Below are positions 1-6,651 of a stretch of DNA of 11,001 bases, one piece after another. The notes beneath the pieces are model-generated. The model was not told where the DNA came from. It did not search any database and saw only the letters and a list, made by a program, of their open reading frames with translations. The position numbers were made by a program, and so were the translations under genes. Location: NCBI GenBank assembly GCA_964551985.1, contig CAZKFG010000063.1:1-11001 (forward strand), read 5' to 3'. Each line of letters opens with the position of its first letter. The stretch's first letter is position 1. The stretch is from CAZKFG01 sp964551985. GTDB taxonomy: Bacteria > Bacillota > Negativicutes > Acidaminococcales > JAISLQ01.

Positions 1-91
1 CTAAATTTTGATGTTTTTTATTTTTTATAGTTTCTTTTGTGTTTGGTTAGTTGGTTTTTTATGTAATCATCTCCTTTTTTGGCAACAAAAA

Positions 92-120
92 ACCTACAGC
101 TAGCAATGCTAACTGTAGGT
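92..120 (-). terminator. Hairpin with T6 tract, probable intrinsic terminator
   Basis: ACCTACAG (92-99) pairs with CTGTAGGT (113-120). A second helix TAGC/GCTA closes an AAT loop after one C-A mismatch. Read on the minus strand, the stem is followed directly by TTTTTT, the classic intrinsic terminator layout. It lies about 240 nt beyond the stop of the stalk-domain gene and is probably the second, backup terminator of that operon. The remaining DNA of 1-362 is A/T-rich, and I see no credible gene in it. A GGAG-like motif near 72-78 on the minus strand is followed only by ATG ATT ACA TAA. Confidence 0.6.
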
Positions 121-203
121 GATTATTTAATTTTCACACTTCAAATTCTCAAACTAATTTTCCCTTTACTGGTTTAATAAAAAAACCAATACGTAATTTG
201 TTT

Positions 204-265
204 CTTTTCAATTACCTTAAAAAAGGCAATTGAAAAGCCCACAATCAGCAATGCCGATTGTGGGC
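204..265 (-). terminator. Tandem hairpins after the stalk-domain gene
   Basis: GCCCACAATC (237-246) and GATTGTGGGC (256-265) form a perfect 10-bp stem. On the minus strand it is followed by TTTTCAATT, giving a plausible terminator about 100 nt after the stalk-domain stop. That U-rich tail is itself one arm of a second inverted repeat, CTTTTCAATT (204-213) with AATTGAAAAG (228-237). The two hairpins therefore abut and share one base. Loop sequences here and at 92-120 both contain GCAATGC, suggesting related elements. Confidence 0.6.
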
Positions 266-362
266 AAATATTTTGTTTGTATAGCTCTTCTAATTTACAC
301 TATAACACATTTTGTAGTGACAGTCAAGGACATTTGCCTCTTTTTCTTTACAAGTTTTGTTT

Positions 363-1265
363 TTAGACGTGATTATTGTTTACTTTTACTTTTAGTCCTA
401 AAACTTTTGTAAAAAATTCTAGTGGCAAATAGGTTTTACCATCTATGACTTTTGCTGATTGCTGTATAATCATTGGTTCATAATCTTTGACAAATACATT
501 GCTTGTCGGCATAAAGTCTACTAGCACAAAGTTTTTTTCCAGTGTAACAGTGTTGTTTTGCCAAGTAACTTTATAACCTAGTGCTTGACAAACATCTCTA
601 GCTGGTAAATAAATCTCGCCTTTATTGGCAAGCACTTGAAATTCATGTCCATTTACAGCAGCAACTCCTGCTTGTCTGCTTACAATAATATCTACAGGAA
701 AATCTTTTAACAAAACAACCTTGGTCGCTCTGTCTTGTGCTGGCATACTAAGAGCATTTATTCTATACCAAGCTAAAAACTGTTGTCCTTGAGTAATAGC
801 TTGAGAGTTAGGCAAAACTTCGTTTGTTATTGTGATAAATTGGTCGCAATTACTATTTAAAATGCGAACTCCGTCGTCAAGTTGTTCAACCTTATCTGCG
901 ATAAAATACATACCAGTATCATCACTCAAATGCAAAACAACAGCTTTGGCATTAGTTTGTGGCGGAATGCTTTTAGTCATAACAGGCGTATAATAGCCTG
1001 TGACTTGTATACCTTCTTGAAGTTTTGATTTGTCAATAGTACTGCCGTCTTTGCCATCGAGTAAAAATGTATCTGCATTTATATTCAAAACAACTTTAGC
1101 AAAATTGCCTTTGCCTTCAACAGTAATGCCAGTTTTGCTGACATTTACAATTTTACCTGTAGTTGCCAAAGTCCTCTCACCTTGGGTATTTTGAGCTAAT
1201 GCTACATTAGTGACAAATAGCAAACTCAAAGCCATCAAACAAAATACTTTTACAATTTTTTTCAT
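363..1265 (-). CDS. Secreted stalk-domain (copper amine oxidase N-terminal-like) protein
   Basis: A 300-aa exported protein of unknown precise role. Residues 1-24 are a typical signal peptide: MKK, a hydrophobic run, then ALA before Q25. The middle, about 30-190, is beta-rich without a recognised motif. The last 100 residues carry two copies of the stalk-domain signature: 'IYLPARDVCQALGYKVTW' with a following 'NTVTLEK', and 'TYLPLEFFTKVLGLKVKV'. This repeat is known from PF07833 (copper amine oxidase N-terminal domain), where it serves as a non-catalytic surface or envelope module. No copper oxidase catalytic domain is present. The ATG at 1265 is chosen because AAAGGAG sits 6-7 nt upstream; an ATG at 1292 would overlap the preceding methyltransferase gene and lacks that spacing. 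It is the last gene of the minus-strand operon, 23 nt after the methyltransferase stop, and is followed by two hairpins. Confidence 0.8.
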   Translation of the reverse strand: MKKIVKVFCLMALSLLFVTNVALAQNTQGERTLATTGKIVNVSKTGITVEGKGNFAKVVLNINADTFLLDGKDGSTIDKSKLQEGIQVTGYYTPVMTKSIPPQTNAKAVVLHLSDDTGMYFIADKVEQLDDGVRILNSNCDQFITITNEVLPNSQAITQGQQFLAWYRINALSMPAQDRATKVVLLKDFPVDIIVSRQAGVAAVNGHEFQVLANKGEIYLPARDVCQALGYKVTWQNNTVTLEKNFVLVDFMPTSNVFVKDYEPMIIQQSAKVIDGKTYLPLEFFTKVLGLKVKVNNNHV

Positions 1266-1288
1266 TTTTTTCTCCTTTGTTTTTAAAA

Positions 1289-2623
1289 TCATCTTTCAAA
1301 CAGCCCCACACACTCCACATGAAAGGTCTGGGGGAACATATCTACAGGCTGCACTTTTTGCAGTTTATAGCCTTGCTCGCACATTATTGCAGCATCTCTG
1401 GCGAAGGTGGACGGATTGCAAGAGATGTAAACAACTTTTTGCGGCTTGAGTTTAGCAATATTACCCAAAACTTCCTTGCTGCATCCAACTCTTGGCGGGT
1501 CGACAAGAATGACATCAACAGCAAAATCCGGTTGAATTGTCGCAGCATCAGCGCATACAAACTGCACATTAGCTATGCCATTAAACTTAGCATTAGCATT
1601 GGCATCTTCAACCGCTTGCGCGGATAACTCAACACCAAGTACGAACTTTGACCGTTTAGCAAGTGCCAAAGTTATTGTTCCAGTACCACAATAAAATTCC
1701 AGTACATTTTGACTGCCTGTAAGATGAGCAAAATCAAGCGCAATATTATACAAAACCTCTGCCTGCTCACTGTTTACTTGAAAAAAAGATTTTGCCGAAA
1801 GCTCAAACTCTAGACCTAACACTTGTTCTCTTACACTACTATTTCCATACAAAACCCTTTGCTTGCCGCTTAAGACAACATTAGTTGTATCTTTTTTCAA
1901 AATTTCAACCAGGCTGCTAAAACCCTCTACCTGTGCTTTAAGACTTGCTATAAGTGAACTTACATCAGGCAATTTTTGTGCTACCACCAAGCAAACCATA
2001 ACTTGACCAAGTTTGGTAACCCGTGCCATAACATGACGAACAATGCCTAATTTAGACTTCTCGTCATAAGGCTTAATATCATTTTCATCAATCCATAAGC
2101 GGACAATACGCATAACATCATTATTTGCCTTTTTTTGTATCAGACAATCGTCAATATTTACAACTTTATGACTTGCTTTTTCATAACAACCAATGCTTAC
2201 TTTAGAGCCGCTTTGACCAACAGGAAACATCATTTTATTGCGATAATAAAAACTATCTTTTGCCTCTACTGTTGGCAAAACTTCAATGCCTTCTAGCCTA
2301 CCGATGCGTTCTATCGCATCTATTACCTTCTGTCGTTTGGCTGCAAGCTGAGCTAAATAATCTAAATGTAACAACTGGCAACCACCACAACGTTCGAAAT
2401 ACCTACAACAAGGCTTTACTCTATCTGCCGAAGGTTGCAAAACTTCAAGCAGTTGTCCTACAGCATAAGAACTTTTAACAAGAGTAATTTTCACTCTCAC
2501 CAATTCACAACTAAGAGCAAACGGCACAAACACAGTAAAACCGTCTATCTTGCCAACCCCTTCGCCGGAGCTGCCAAGTCCGGATATTTTCACTTGATAA
2601 ATAACCCCAAGTTTTACCAACAA
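1289..2623 (-). CDS. rlmD: 23S rRNA (uracil-5-)-methyltransferase, RlmD/RumA family
   Basis: SAM-dependent enzyme making 5-methyluridine in 23S rRNA (U1939 in the E. coli RlmD family; Gram-positive homologues may also modify U747). Numbering is from the TTG at 2626. A TRAM domain at about 8-65 binds RNA. Cysteines C74-x5-C80-x2-C83 plus C161 match the [4Fe-4S] ligands of RumA. FFQVN is at 281-285, the SAM loop EFYCGTGT at 310-317 and DPPR at 376-379. The catalytic nucleophile is C403 in ISCNPSTFARD, and the C-terminal HVEC supplies the general-base glutamate (E438). All key residues are intact and the length of about 445 aa is normal. The start is TTG: two tandem TTG codons follow AAGGAGGT, and the second, at 2623, has the better spacing. 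It lies 34-37 nt after the small regulator gene, across a hairpin. RlmD is favoured over RlmC by the iron-sulfur motif and length, but paralogues cannot be told apart with certainty. Confidence 0.93.
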   Translation of the reverse strand: MLVKLGVIYQVKISGLGSSGEGVGKIDGFTVFVPFALSCELVRVKITLVKSSYAVGQLLEVLQPSADRVKPCCRYFERCGGCQLLHLDYLAQLAAKRQKVIDAIERIGRLEGIEVLPTVEAKDSFYYRNKMMFPVGQSGSKVSIGCYEKASHKVVNIDDCLIQKKANNDVMRIVRLWIDENDIKPYDEKSKLGIVRHVMARVTKLGQVMVCLVVAQKLPDVSSLIASLKAQVEGFSSLVEILKKDTTNVVLSGKQRVLYGNSSVREQVLGLEFELSAKSFFQVNSEQAEVLYNIALDFAHLTGSQNVLEFYCGTGTITLALAKRSKFVLGVELSAQAVEDANANAKFNGIANVQFVCADAATIQPDFAVDVILVDPPRVGCSKEVLGNIAKLKPQKVVYISCNPSTFARDAAIMCEQGYKLQKVQPVDMFPQTFHVECVGLFER

Positions 2624-2641
2624 CAAACCTCCTTAAAAAGT

Positions 2642-2661
2642 AAACTGCCCGAAGGCAGTTT
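2642..2661 (-). terminator. UUCG-type hairpin with T5 between regulator and rlmD
   Basis: AAACTGCC (2642-2649) and GGCAGTTT (2654-2661) form a perfect 8-bp stem. The minus-strand loop is TTCG, an exceptionally stable tetraloop, and ACTTTTT follows. It overlaps the stop codon of the upstream gene and ends only a few bases before the rlmD ribosome binding site. It is therefore either a partial terminator tuning rlmD expression or an RNA-stabilising 3' end. Confidence 0.65.
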
Positions 2662-2908
2662 AACAAGCACAAATAGCCATATTCACAATCAAGCCATCAA
2701 TAGCTTTTAATTTTGATTCTAGTGCAGTTATTTTATCTGTATCACCTTCGACAATCAAGGAAATAACTCCTATCTCTTCTTCATGTCTTGGAATACCCAA
2801 TCTTCCTGTAACAATATCTCTGTATTCACTGATAGTCTGATTAATTTGAGCTGTTGTTTGTTTTGGCATCTTGTTGACAATTCCAATCACACCTATACAT
2901 TTGTGCAT
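2660..2908 (-). CDS. TM1266-type small regulator (ACT/NikR-C-like fold)
   Basis: An 82-aa protein. It starts HKCIGVIGIVNKMP and contains 'YRDIVTGRLGIPRHEEEIGVISLIVEGDTDKI...LESKLKAIDGLIV'. This fits the TM1266 family, annotated as putative iron-only hydrogenase system regulators, which adopt a ferredoxin-like fold related to ACT and NikR C-terminal domains. That family is often found beside [FeFe]-hydrogenase maturation genes; none is visible here. The final 'AICAC' puts two cysteines at the C terminus. The start is the ATG at 2908, preceded by AGAGGTGA with good spacing; a GTG 9 nt upstream is part of that ribosome binding site. It is the first gene of the minus-strand operon with rlmD, behind an extended -10 promoter. 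Its ligand and DNA-binding ability are unknown; it lacks an obvious separate DNA-binding domain. Confidence 0.75.
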   Translation of the reverse strand: MHKCIGVIGIVNKMPKQTTAQINQTISEYRDIVTGRLGIPRHEEEIGVISLIVEGDTDKITALESKLKAIDGLIVNMAICAC

Positions 2909-2940
2909 ACAAATCACCTCTTTATAAAATTTATGCTTAC

Positions 2941-2969
2941 ATTATACCACAAAAAAGAAAAAAAAGTAA
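2941..2969 (-). promoter_or_regulatory. Promoter for the TM1266-like/rlmD/stalk operon
   Basis: On the minus strand TGGTATAAT (-10 at 2946-2941) is a perfect extended -10 element (TGnTATAAT). A weak -35, TTACTT (2969-2964), lies 17 bp upstream. It is about 33 nt from the start codon of the regulator gene. The poor -35 overlaps one arm of the palindrome at 2964-2979. Confidence 0.65.
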
Positions 2970-2979
2970 TAAATTACTT
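2964..2979. promoter_or_regulatory. Perfect 16-bp palindrome between divergent promoters, candidate operator
   Basis: AAGTAAT AA ATTACTT is a perfect inverted repeat (7-bp arms, 2-bp spacer). It covers the -35 of the leftward promoter and the first two bases of the -35 of the rightward promoter. A dimeric regulator bound here could control both transcripts. The sequence is A/T-only except for one G/C pair per arm, so chance cannot be excluded. Confidence 0.4.
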
Positions 2980-3006
2980 TACAAAACAAGACAATACACA
3001 TACAAT
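2978..3006 (+). promoter_or_regulatory. Promoter for the DHH phosphoesterase gene
   Basis: TTTACA (2978-2983), a 17-bp spacer, then TACAAT (3001-3006): one mismatch to consensus in each box and the ideal spacing. It lies about 50 nt upstream of the ATG at 3056, which has AAAGAGGTG as its ribosome binding site. Confidence 0.65.
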
Positions 3007-3055
3007 ATAGTTATATAAATTTGTAATTTAATAGCAAAATTAAAGAGGTGTTTTT

Positions 3056-3973
3056 ATGAGACTTGTTACCCGCTCCGATTTTGATGGATTAATTTGCGGT
3101 ATGCTCTTAAAAGAAAAAGGTATAATTGACGATATTAAATATGTCCACCCAAAAGATTTGCAAGACGGTCTTTTTAATGCAGAGCCAACAGATGTTTTAG
3201 CCAACGTACCATACGTTAAAGGTTGCGGGCTATGGTTTGACCATCATGTAAGTGAGCAAGAACGTGTCGGCTGGTCCAAAGAATTTGGTGGCGACAGTCG
3301 CATTGCACCATCGGCAGCACGCATAATATACGATTTTTACGGCGGCGAGTCAGCTTTTCCAGCACACTTTAAAGAGATTGTCCTTGCTGCTGACAAAGTG
3401 GATGACGGACAACTTACAGTTGATGAAGTATTAAACCCAACTGGTTGGGTACTGCTCGGTTTTATCTGTGACCCACGTACAGGGCTTGGTAGATTTCGTA
3501 ACTTTAGAATAAGCAACCTGCAACTAATGCACGAGATAATTTATCACTGTCGTAATATGACTATTGACCAAATACTTGACCACCCTGATGTAAAAGAGCG
3601 TGTAGAACTATACCACGAGCAAACAGCACTATTTAAAGAAATGATACTCAAACATACCAAAATTGACCAAAACGTCATCATAACAGACCTAAGAGATGTA
3701 TCACCAATATATACAGGTAACCGTTTTTACATATATAGCCTGTTCCCAGAACAAAACATCTCTTGCTGGGTAGTTGACGGCAGAGCCAAAATAAACGTCT
3801 CTATCGCTTGCGGTTACAGCATAATCAACCGCACAGCCAAAACCCATGTCGGTAAACTAATGCTCAAATACGGCGGTGGCGGACACGAAAAAGTCGGTAC
3901 CTGCCAAGTAGACTTTGAAGAAGCAGACCTAATCCTCAAAAAAATCGTCGAACAAATGAAAAAAGACGGCTGA
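3056..3973 (+). CDS. DHH-family phosphoesterase (exopolyphosphatase-like)
   Basis: A 305-aa cytoplasmic metal-dependent phosphoesterase. The N terminus 'VTRSDFDG' supplies the first metal-binding aspartates (D8, D10), and 'FDHH' at 61-64 is the family signature motif. An 'AADKVDDGQL' segment follows. The C-terminal domain ends with GGGGHEKVGT at 273-282, a DHHA1-type glycine-rich substrate-binding motif. DHH/DHHA1 proteins include RecJ, PpaC-type pyrophosphatases, NrnA-type nanoRNases and cyclic-dinucleotide phosphodiesterases. At about 305 aa with both domains, the substrate (polyphosphate, short RNA or pAp) cannot be decided from sequence. The gene stands alone, with its own promoter and terminator, divergent from the regulator/rlmD operon. 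The ATG at 3056 follows a good ribosome binding site. Confidence 0.85.
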   Translation: MRLVTRSDFDGLICGMLLKEKGIIDDIKYVHPKDLQDGLFNAEPTDVLANVPYVKGCGLWFDHHVSEQERVGWSKEFGGDSRIAPSAARIIYDFYGGESAFPAHFKEIVLAADKVDDGQLTVDEVLNPTGWVLLGFICDPRTGLGRFRNFRISNLQLMHEIIYHCRNMTIDQILDHPDVKERVELYHEQTALFKEMILKHTKIDQNVIITDLRDVSPIYTGNRFYIYSLFPEQNISCWVVDGRAKINVSIACGYSIINRTAKTHVGKLMLKYGGGGHEKVGTCQVDFEEADLILKKIVEQMKKDG

Positions 3974-3980
3974 TAATAAC

Positions 3981-4005
3981 AAAACTCCCTAAATTAGGGA
4001 GTTTT
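3981..4005. terminator. Bidirectional intrinsic terminator
   Basis: AAAACTCCCT (3981-3990) pairs with AGGGAGTTTT (3996-4005) around an AAATT loop. T-rich sequence follows on the plus strand (TTTTTTATTTTTT) and TTTTGTT on the minus strand. It separates the convergent DHH gene (+) from the split membrane-protein gene (-). It also marks the boundary between the core-like and accessory parts of the window. Confidence 0.85.
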
Positions 4006-4018
4006 TTATTTTTTAAAA

Positions 4019-4854
4019 CTAACCATAAATTTTCAACTTTCTTCTAGTCAAGCTAAAAATTAACCAATAGCGATTTTTTCTAGCTGCTCCAATCACCTCT
4101 TTACGTAGTGTCAAATTTAATTTTAAAGATTTGTAAACAACTACTTGTTCTAATTTGCCATTCTCAAAATTAATTTTTATACTTTCTTCTATATCGCCTT
4201 TATTTTCTTTTTCAATAGGTAACATACTTCTATCCAAAAAGCTAGTGTCAACAATAATTTTTTTCAGTTCACCATATTTTCTTGCTATTTCATTAATATT
4301 TAACGACTTTGTTTTAAATCCTGTTTCTACTTCAACAAAAACATCATAAAGCTCTTTTTTCTCAAATCCTTTGAATCAGAGCTTTCTTTTTCAAAAACAT
4401 AAGCAAACATCTTCCAATGCAAACGCTCAATATAATTGGTTATTTTTTCCCATTCTTCCGTTAATACAAACACAGACGATTTAAAACTAAATTCATATAA
4501 ATAATTATAAATATCTTCAACACAATCATTAACCTTATCCCACGGCACTTGTTCAGCTTGTTCGTACTCTTTAAATATTTCTCTTAACTTTTCAAATTCA
4601 TCATTCATACCACCAAAAAAATCATTTTTCTCTGTAACATATTGGCAATAGGTTTGCGTAGCTAAATCAAACAATTCTACCAAAGACCAAACACCAGCAG
4701 AGCAAGCAATCCCAATTAAAATATTACCCAACTGCAAAAAACATGTCGGTATAAAAAAATACACTAACATCAAAATCGATGCAACCACAAAAACAAGTAT
4801 GCGAAAATCAAGTATTCTTTTCAATTTTAGTTGAGCTTCATAAATAGAATTCAT
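4019..4854 (-). CDS. Two-TM membrane protein split by a -1 frameshift at A AAA AAG
   Basis: Unrecognised family. Frame 0 runs from the ATG at 4854 to a TAG at 4327-4329 (175 aa). It has two transmembrane segments at about 18-36 and 38-60, then a charged, aromatic cytoplasmic part. A second frame, open from just upstream of the frame-0 stop to the TAG at 4019, encodes a protein-like tail ('KYGELKKIIVDTSFLDRSML...'). It has no start codon of its own at the right place. Joining frame 0 through RKK to 'ELYDVFVEVETGF' in the -1 frame gives one 278-aa protein. The joint falls exactly on an A AAA AAG heptamer in slippery register. AAGGA lies 6 nt upstream, but I see no strong downstream stem. It may be programmed frameshifting, homopolymer phase switching, a decayed gene or a sequencing error. 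AGAGAGG stands 12 nt before the ATG; an alternative TTG at 4866 has almost no spacing. It may be an orphan immunity-like gene. Confidence 0.5.
4354..4360 (-). other. Slippery heptamer A AAA AAG in -1 frameshift register
   Basis: The minus strand reads TTG AGA AAA AAG AGC in frame 0, so the heptamer A AAA AAG is in the X XXY YYZ register used by dnaX and many IS elements. A -1 slip continues GAG CTT TAT GAT into 111 further codons. AAGGA 6 nt upstream resembles the internal Shine-Dalgarno stimulator of dnaX. Confidence 0.55.
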
Positions 4855-4917
4855 AAAATAAAACAACCTCTCTTCCTGTATTTGCTGCTAAATCTGCTTG
4901 AATTTTGTTATAGCAAG

Positions 4918-4946
4918 ATACAAGCCAGTTTACAACTGGCTTGTAT
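4918..4946. other. Long perfect hairpin at the end of the 4930-5421 gene
   Basis: ATACAAGCCAGTT (4918-4930) and AACTGGCTTGTAT (4934-4946) form a 13-bp perfect stem around TAC. It overlaps the TAA stop (4930-4932) of the minus-strand gene. On the minus strand only CTTG follows, so the U-tract is weak. It may be a terminator or an mRNA 3'-stabilising structure. Confidence 0.5.
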
Positions 4947-5421
4947 TTACATCTTCATTTTTCCGATACTCTTCTAGTGCTTGATTGAGGTCGGTGTAGA
5001 TTTTGAGCAAAGTTTTAGGATTTATACTAGAAAAAGAAAAATAACCATTGTCTTTCAAGTAAAAATATATACTAGCATAACTTCTATCCCTATCAGCCTT
5101 TATACCTACAATATCTTGAAAGTTTATTGTGACATCAACAAATTTAGCCATAAAAAATGGTCTAAAAGAAACTTCTTTACGATGTCTAATACGAACTTTA
5201 TCACTATAAAGTTCTACAAAAAAAGGATAATATTTTCTGTCAACTCTATAATGTAAATACAAAACTATTATTGAAACCAAAACAATCCATAAAAAAGATA
5301 CATATAAGTTTGTTTTAGTAAACAAAACAAGTGGAAAAAGAGCAAATAAAGACCAATCAGCAATAATATCTCCTACTATTTGTAAGTATTTTCCTGATTT
5401 AGTCAATTTGTATGTTTTCAA
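4930..5421 (-). CDS. Two-TM membrane protein, candidate immunity partner
   Basis: A 163-aa protein, not assigned to a named family. Two hydrophobic helices at about 18-34 and 39-57 form a hairpin anchor. They are followed by a soluble domain of about 100 residues with alternating beta-strand pattern ('FFVELYSDKVRIRHRKEVSF', 'DVTINFQDIVGIKAD', 'SIYFYLKDNGYFSFSS') and a C-terminal helix. This layout is reminiscent of bacterial PH-like or YcxB-type membrane proteins, but I do not claim membership. The start is TTG at 5421, supported by TAGGGTGAT 5 nt upstream. That ribosome binding site includes the TAG stop of the upstream gene at 5431, so the two genes are tightly coupled. Tight coupling of a membrane protein behind a possible effector is the arrangement expected of toxin-immunity pairs; this role is inference. 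Confidence 0.7.
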   Translation of the reverse strand: MKTYKLTKSGKYLQIVGDIIADWSLFALFPLVLFTKTNLYVSFLWIVLVSIIVLYLHYRVDRKYYPFFVELYSDKVRIRHRKEVSFRPFFMAKFVDVTINFQDIVGIKADRDRSYASIYFYLKDNGYFSFSSINPKTLLKIYTDLNQALEEYRKNEDVNTSQL

Positions 5422-5430
5422 ATAATCACC

Positions 5431-6594
5431 CTACCATTCATAAACTTCCTTGCTTTGATTAATTGCTTTATCTACTCTATCAGCAAAACTATCAACAAAT
5501 ACATTTTTAATTTCAGAGTATGTCAACCCTTCTACGCTTCTTAGTATTGTAGCAATAATATCTACATCTGCTTGAGTTTTGCCATAACTTTTTAGTTTTT
5601 CAGCATCTTGCCAGTAACTTTTAAATTTTTTGCCAATATCTATTTTCTTTCCCAAAAACTCTGCCAACAAACTACCTGCTATGTTCATGGTTTTGTTAAT
5701 ACCTGACTCTGTAGATACCGATAGCTGATAGCAAGTCTCGCCTGCAAGTCTTGTTGCCGTTCCAATATTTAGTACAACCTTACCAAAATAAGCACCTGAT
5801 AAAGAAGTGGAGCCCATATATGTTGCCCTAATCCCTGTCAAACTACCTACTTCTGCTCCTGTCGCAACAGTTATTACAAATTCGTTGTCTTTATAGTATT
5901 TACCAAAAGTCTCAGGCGAACGTTTTATATAGTCTAAAGTTTGGTTGGCATAGGATTTAAATTTGTCTACTACATCTTTGCTGCTATCTTTTAAAAACTT
6001 TTGAGTTTTAGTATAAGTTTCATCCTGCTGCAATAAGCGTTCTCTAAAGTTAGTACTCAAACCATCGACCATCATATTATCGTTATCGTTTTCCGGGTAC
6101 GCGCCAACCAGCCCACCGCCCGTAGAATAGGCAACAGCATTATTATCGTCAAGATAGGCTGCATAAGGATTAAGCTGCTTATCAGTCATTTTAACATTCC
6201 TATTTATTTTTGTAAATCCAAGCAGTCCCGGCATACTTGTACTATCGCCAGCTATAGAAATAAGTTTTTGGGGTTGTTGATAAAATATGTTGTCATTATA
6301 ATTAGGATTAAACTCATATTGTTGTTTTATTGTACCCCAAATTGTATCCATTGTATATCCTTGACCGCTTTGCCAAGCAGCTTTCTCCGTGTCCACAACC
6401 TTTTGCAACTGCAAATCATTGACATCTTGCCTAAAGTCACTGTTATTAGCCTTAATATTTCCTAACACATTACTTGGCAAACTGCTTGTACCTTGATAGT
6501 TTGTTATATTAGCTTTATTTATTTTATCATTTAGACCAAAGGTATTTTCTTGTTCATCAATACTCTTTGGCGAATATTGAAATATTCCACACAT
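5431..6594 (-). CDS. Effector-like protein with glycine-rich hydrophobic segment
   Basis: A 387-aa protein of unrecognised family with no signal peptide. The first 120 residues are Asn/Gln/Asp-rich and polar. Residues about 130-185 contain 'LNPYAAYLDDNNAVAYSTGGGL', and 190-235 is a charged helix. A glycine/alanine-rich hydrophobic stretch at about 238-315 ('FVITVATGAEVGSLTGIRAT', 'TSLSGAYFGKVVLNIG') precedes a charged helical C terminus (318-387). Hydrophobic glycine-rich segments before a variable C-terminal domain are common in polymorphic toxins and in pre-toxin regions. No catalytic motif is evident, so toxicity is a hypothesis. The ATG at 6594 has AAGGAGAG 7 nt upstream. It directly follows the spanin-like pair across a large hairpin, and its stop codon lies within the ribosome binding site of the membrane protein downstream. 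Its only cysteines are C2 and C289. Confidence 0.7.
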   Translation of the reverse strand: MCGIFQYSPKSIDEQENTFGLNDKINKANITNYQGTSSLPSNVLGNIKANNSDFRQDVNDLQLQKVVDTEKAAWQSGQGYTMDTIWGTIKQQYEFNPNYNDNIFYQQPQKLISIAGDSTSMPGLLGFTKINRNVKMTDKQLNPYAAYLDDNNAVAYSTGGGLVGAYPENDNDNMMVDGLSTNFRERLLQQDETYTKTQKFLKDSSKDVVDKFKSYANQTLDYIKRSPETFGKYYKDNEFVITVATGAEVGSLTGIRATYMGSTSLSGAYFGKVVLNIGTATRLAGETCYQLSVSTESGINKTMNIAGSLLAEFLGKKIDIGKKFKSYWQDAEKLKSYGKTQADVDIIATILRSVEGLTYSEIKNVFVDSFADRVDKAINQSKEVYEW

Positions 6595-6616
6595 GAAAAC
6601 TCTCCTTCAAATTTAA

Positions 6617-6651
6617 AAGATAAAAGCTAGGCTAAGCCTAGCTTTTATCTT
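6617..6651. terminator. 16-bp stem hairpin at the end of the lysis cassette
   Basis: AAGATAAAAGCTAGGC (6617-6632) pairs perfectly with GCCTAGCTTTTATCTT (6636-6651) around TAA. On the minus strand the GC-rich core AGCTAGGC/GCCTAGCT is followed by TTTATCTTTTAAATTT. It is thus a good terminator whose U-tract also pairs with an upstream A-tract; ACTTTTTT follows on the plus strand. It overlaps the stop codon of the 6650-7090 gene and ends about 10 nt before the ribosome binding site of the effector-like gene. The AAAGCTAGG/CCTAGCTTT arms recur at 8461-8495. Confidence 0.7.

Noticed and set aside
55..80. GGAG followed by ATG ATT ACA TAA on the minus strand, a possible leader peptide or gene start
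   Set aside because: It is only three codons long, and no ATG, GTG or TTG start follows down to position 1.
230..412. 60-codon plus-strand frame at the left end
   Set aside because: It starts inside a terminator hairpin, runs antisense to the stalk gene end and is low-complexity; no ribosome binding site.
1266..1292. Upstream ATG at 1292 for the stalk-domain protein
   Set aside because: It overlaps the methyltransferase stop and puts nine residues before a textbook signal peptide. The ATG at 1265 has the ribosome binding site.
1210..1627. Plus-strand open frames of 79 and 116 codons over the rlmD 3' region
   Set aside because: They run antisense to strongly conserved methyltransferase motifs, have no ribosome binding site and show no protein-like pattern.
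4981..5256. 91-codon plus-strand frame opposite the two-TM protein
   Set aside because: Antisense shadow in A/T-rich DNA without a ribosome binding site.
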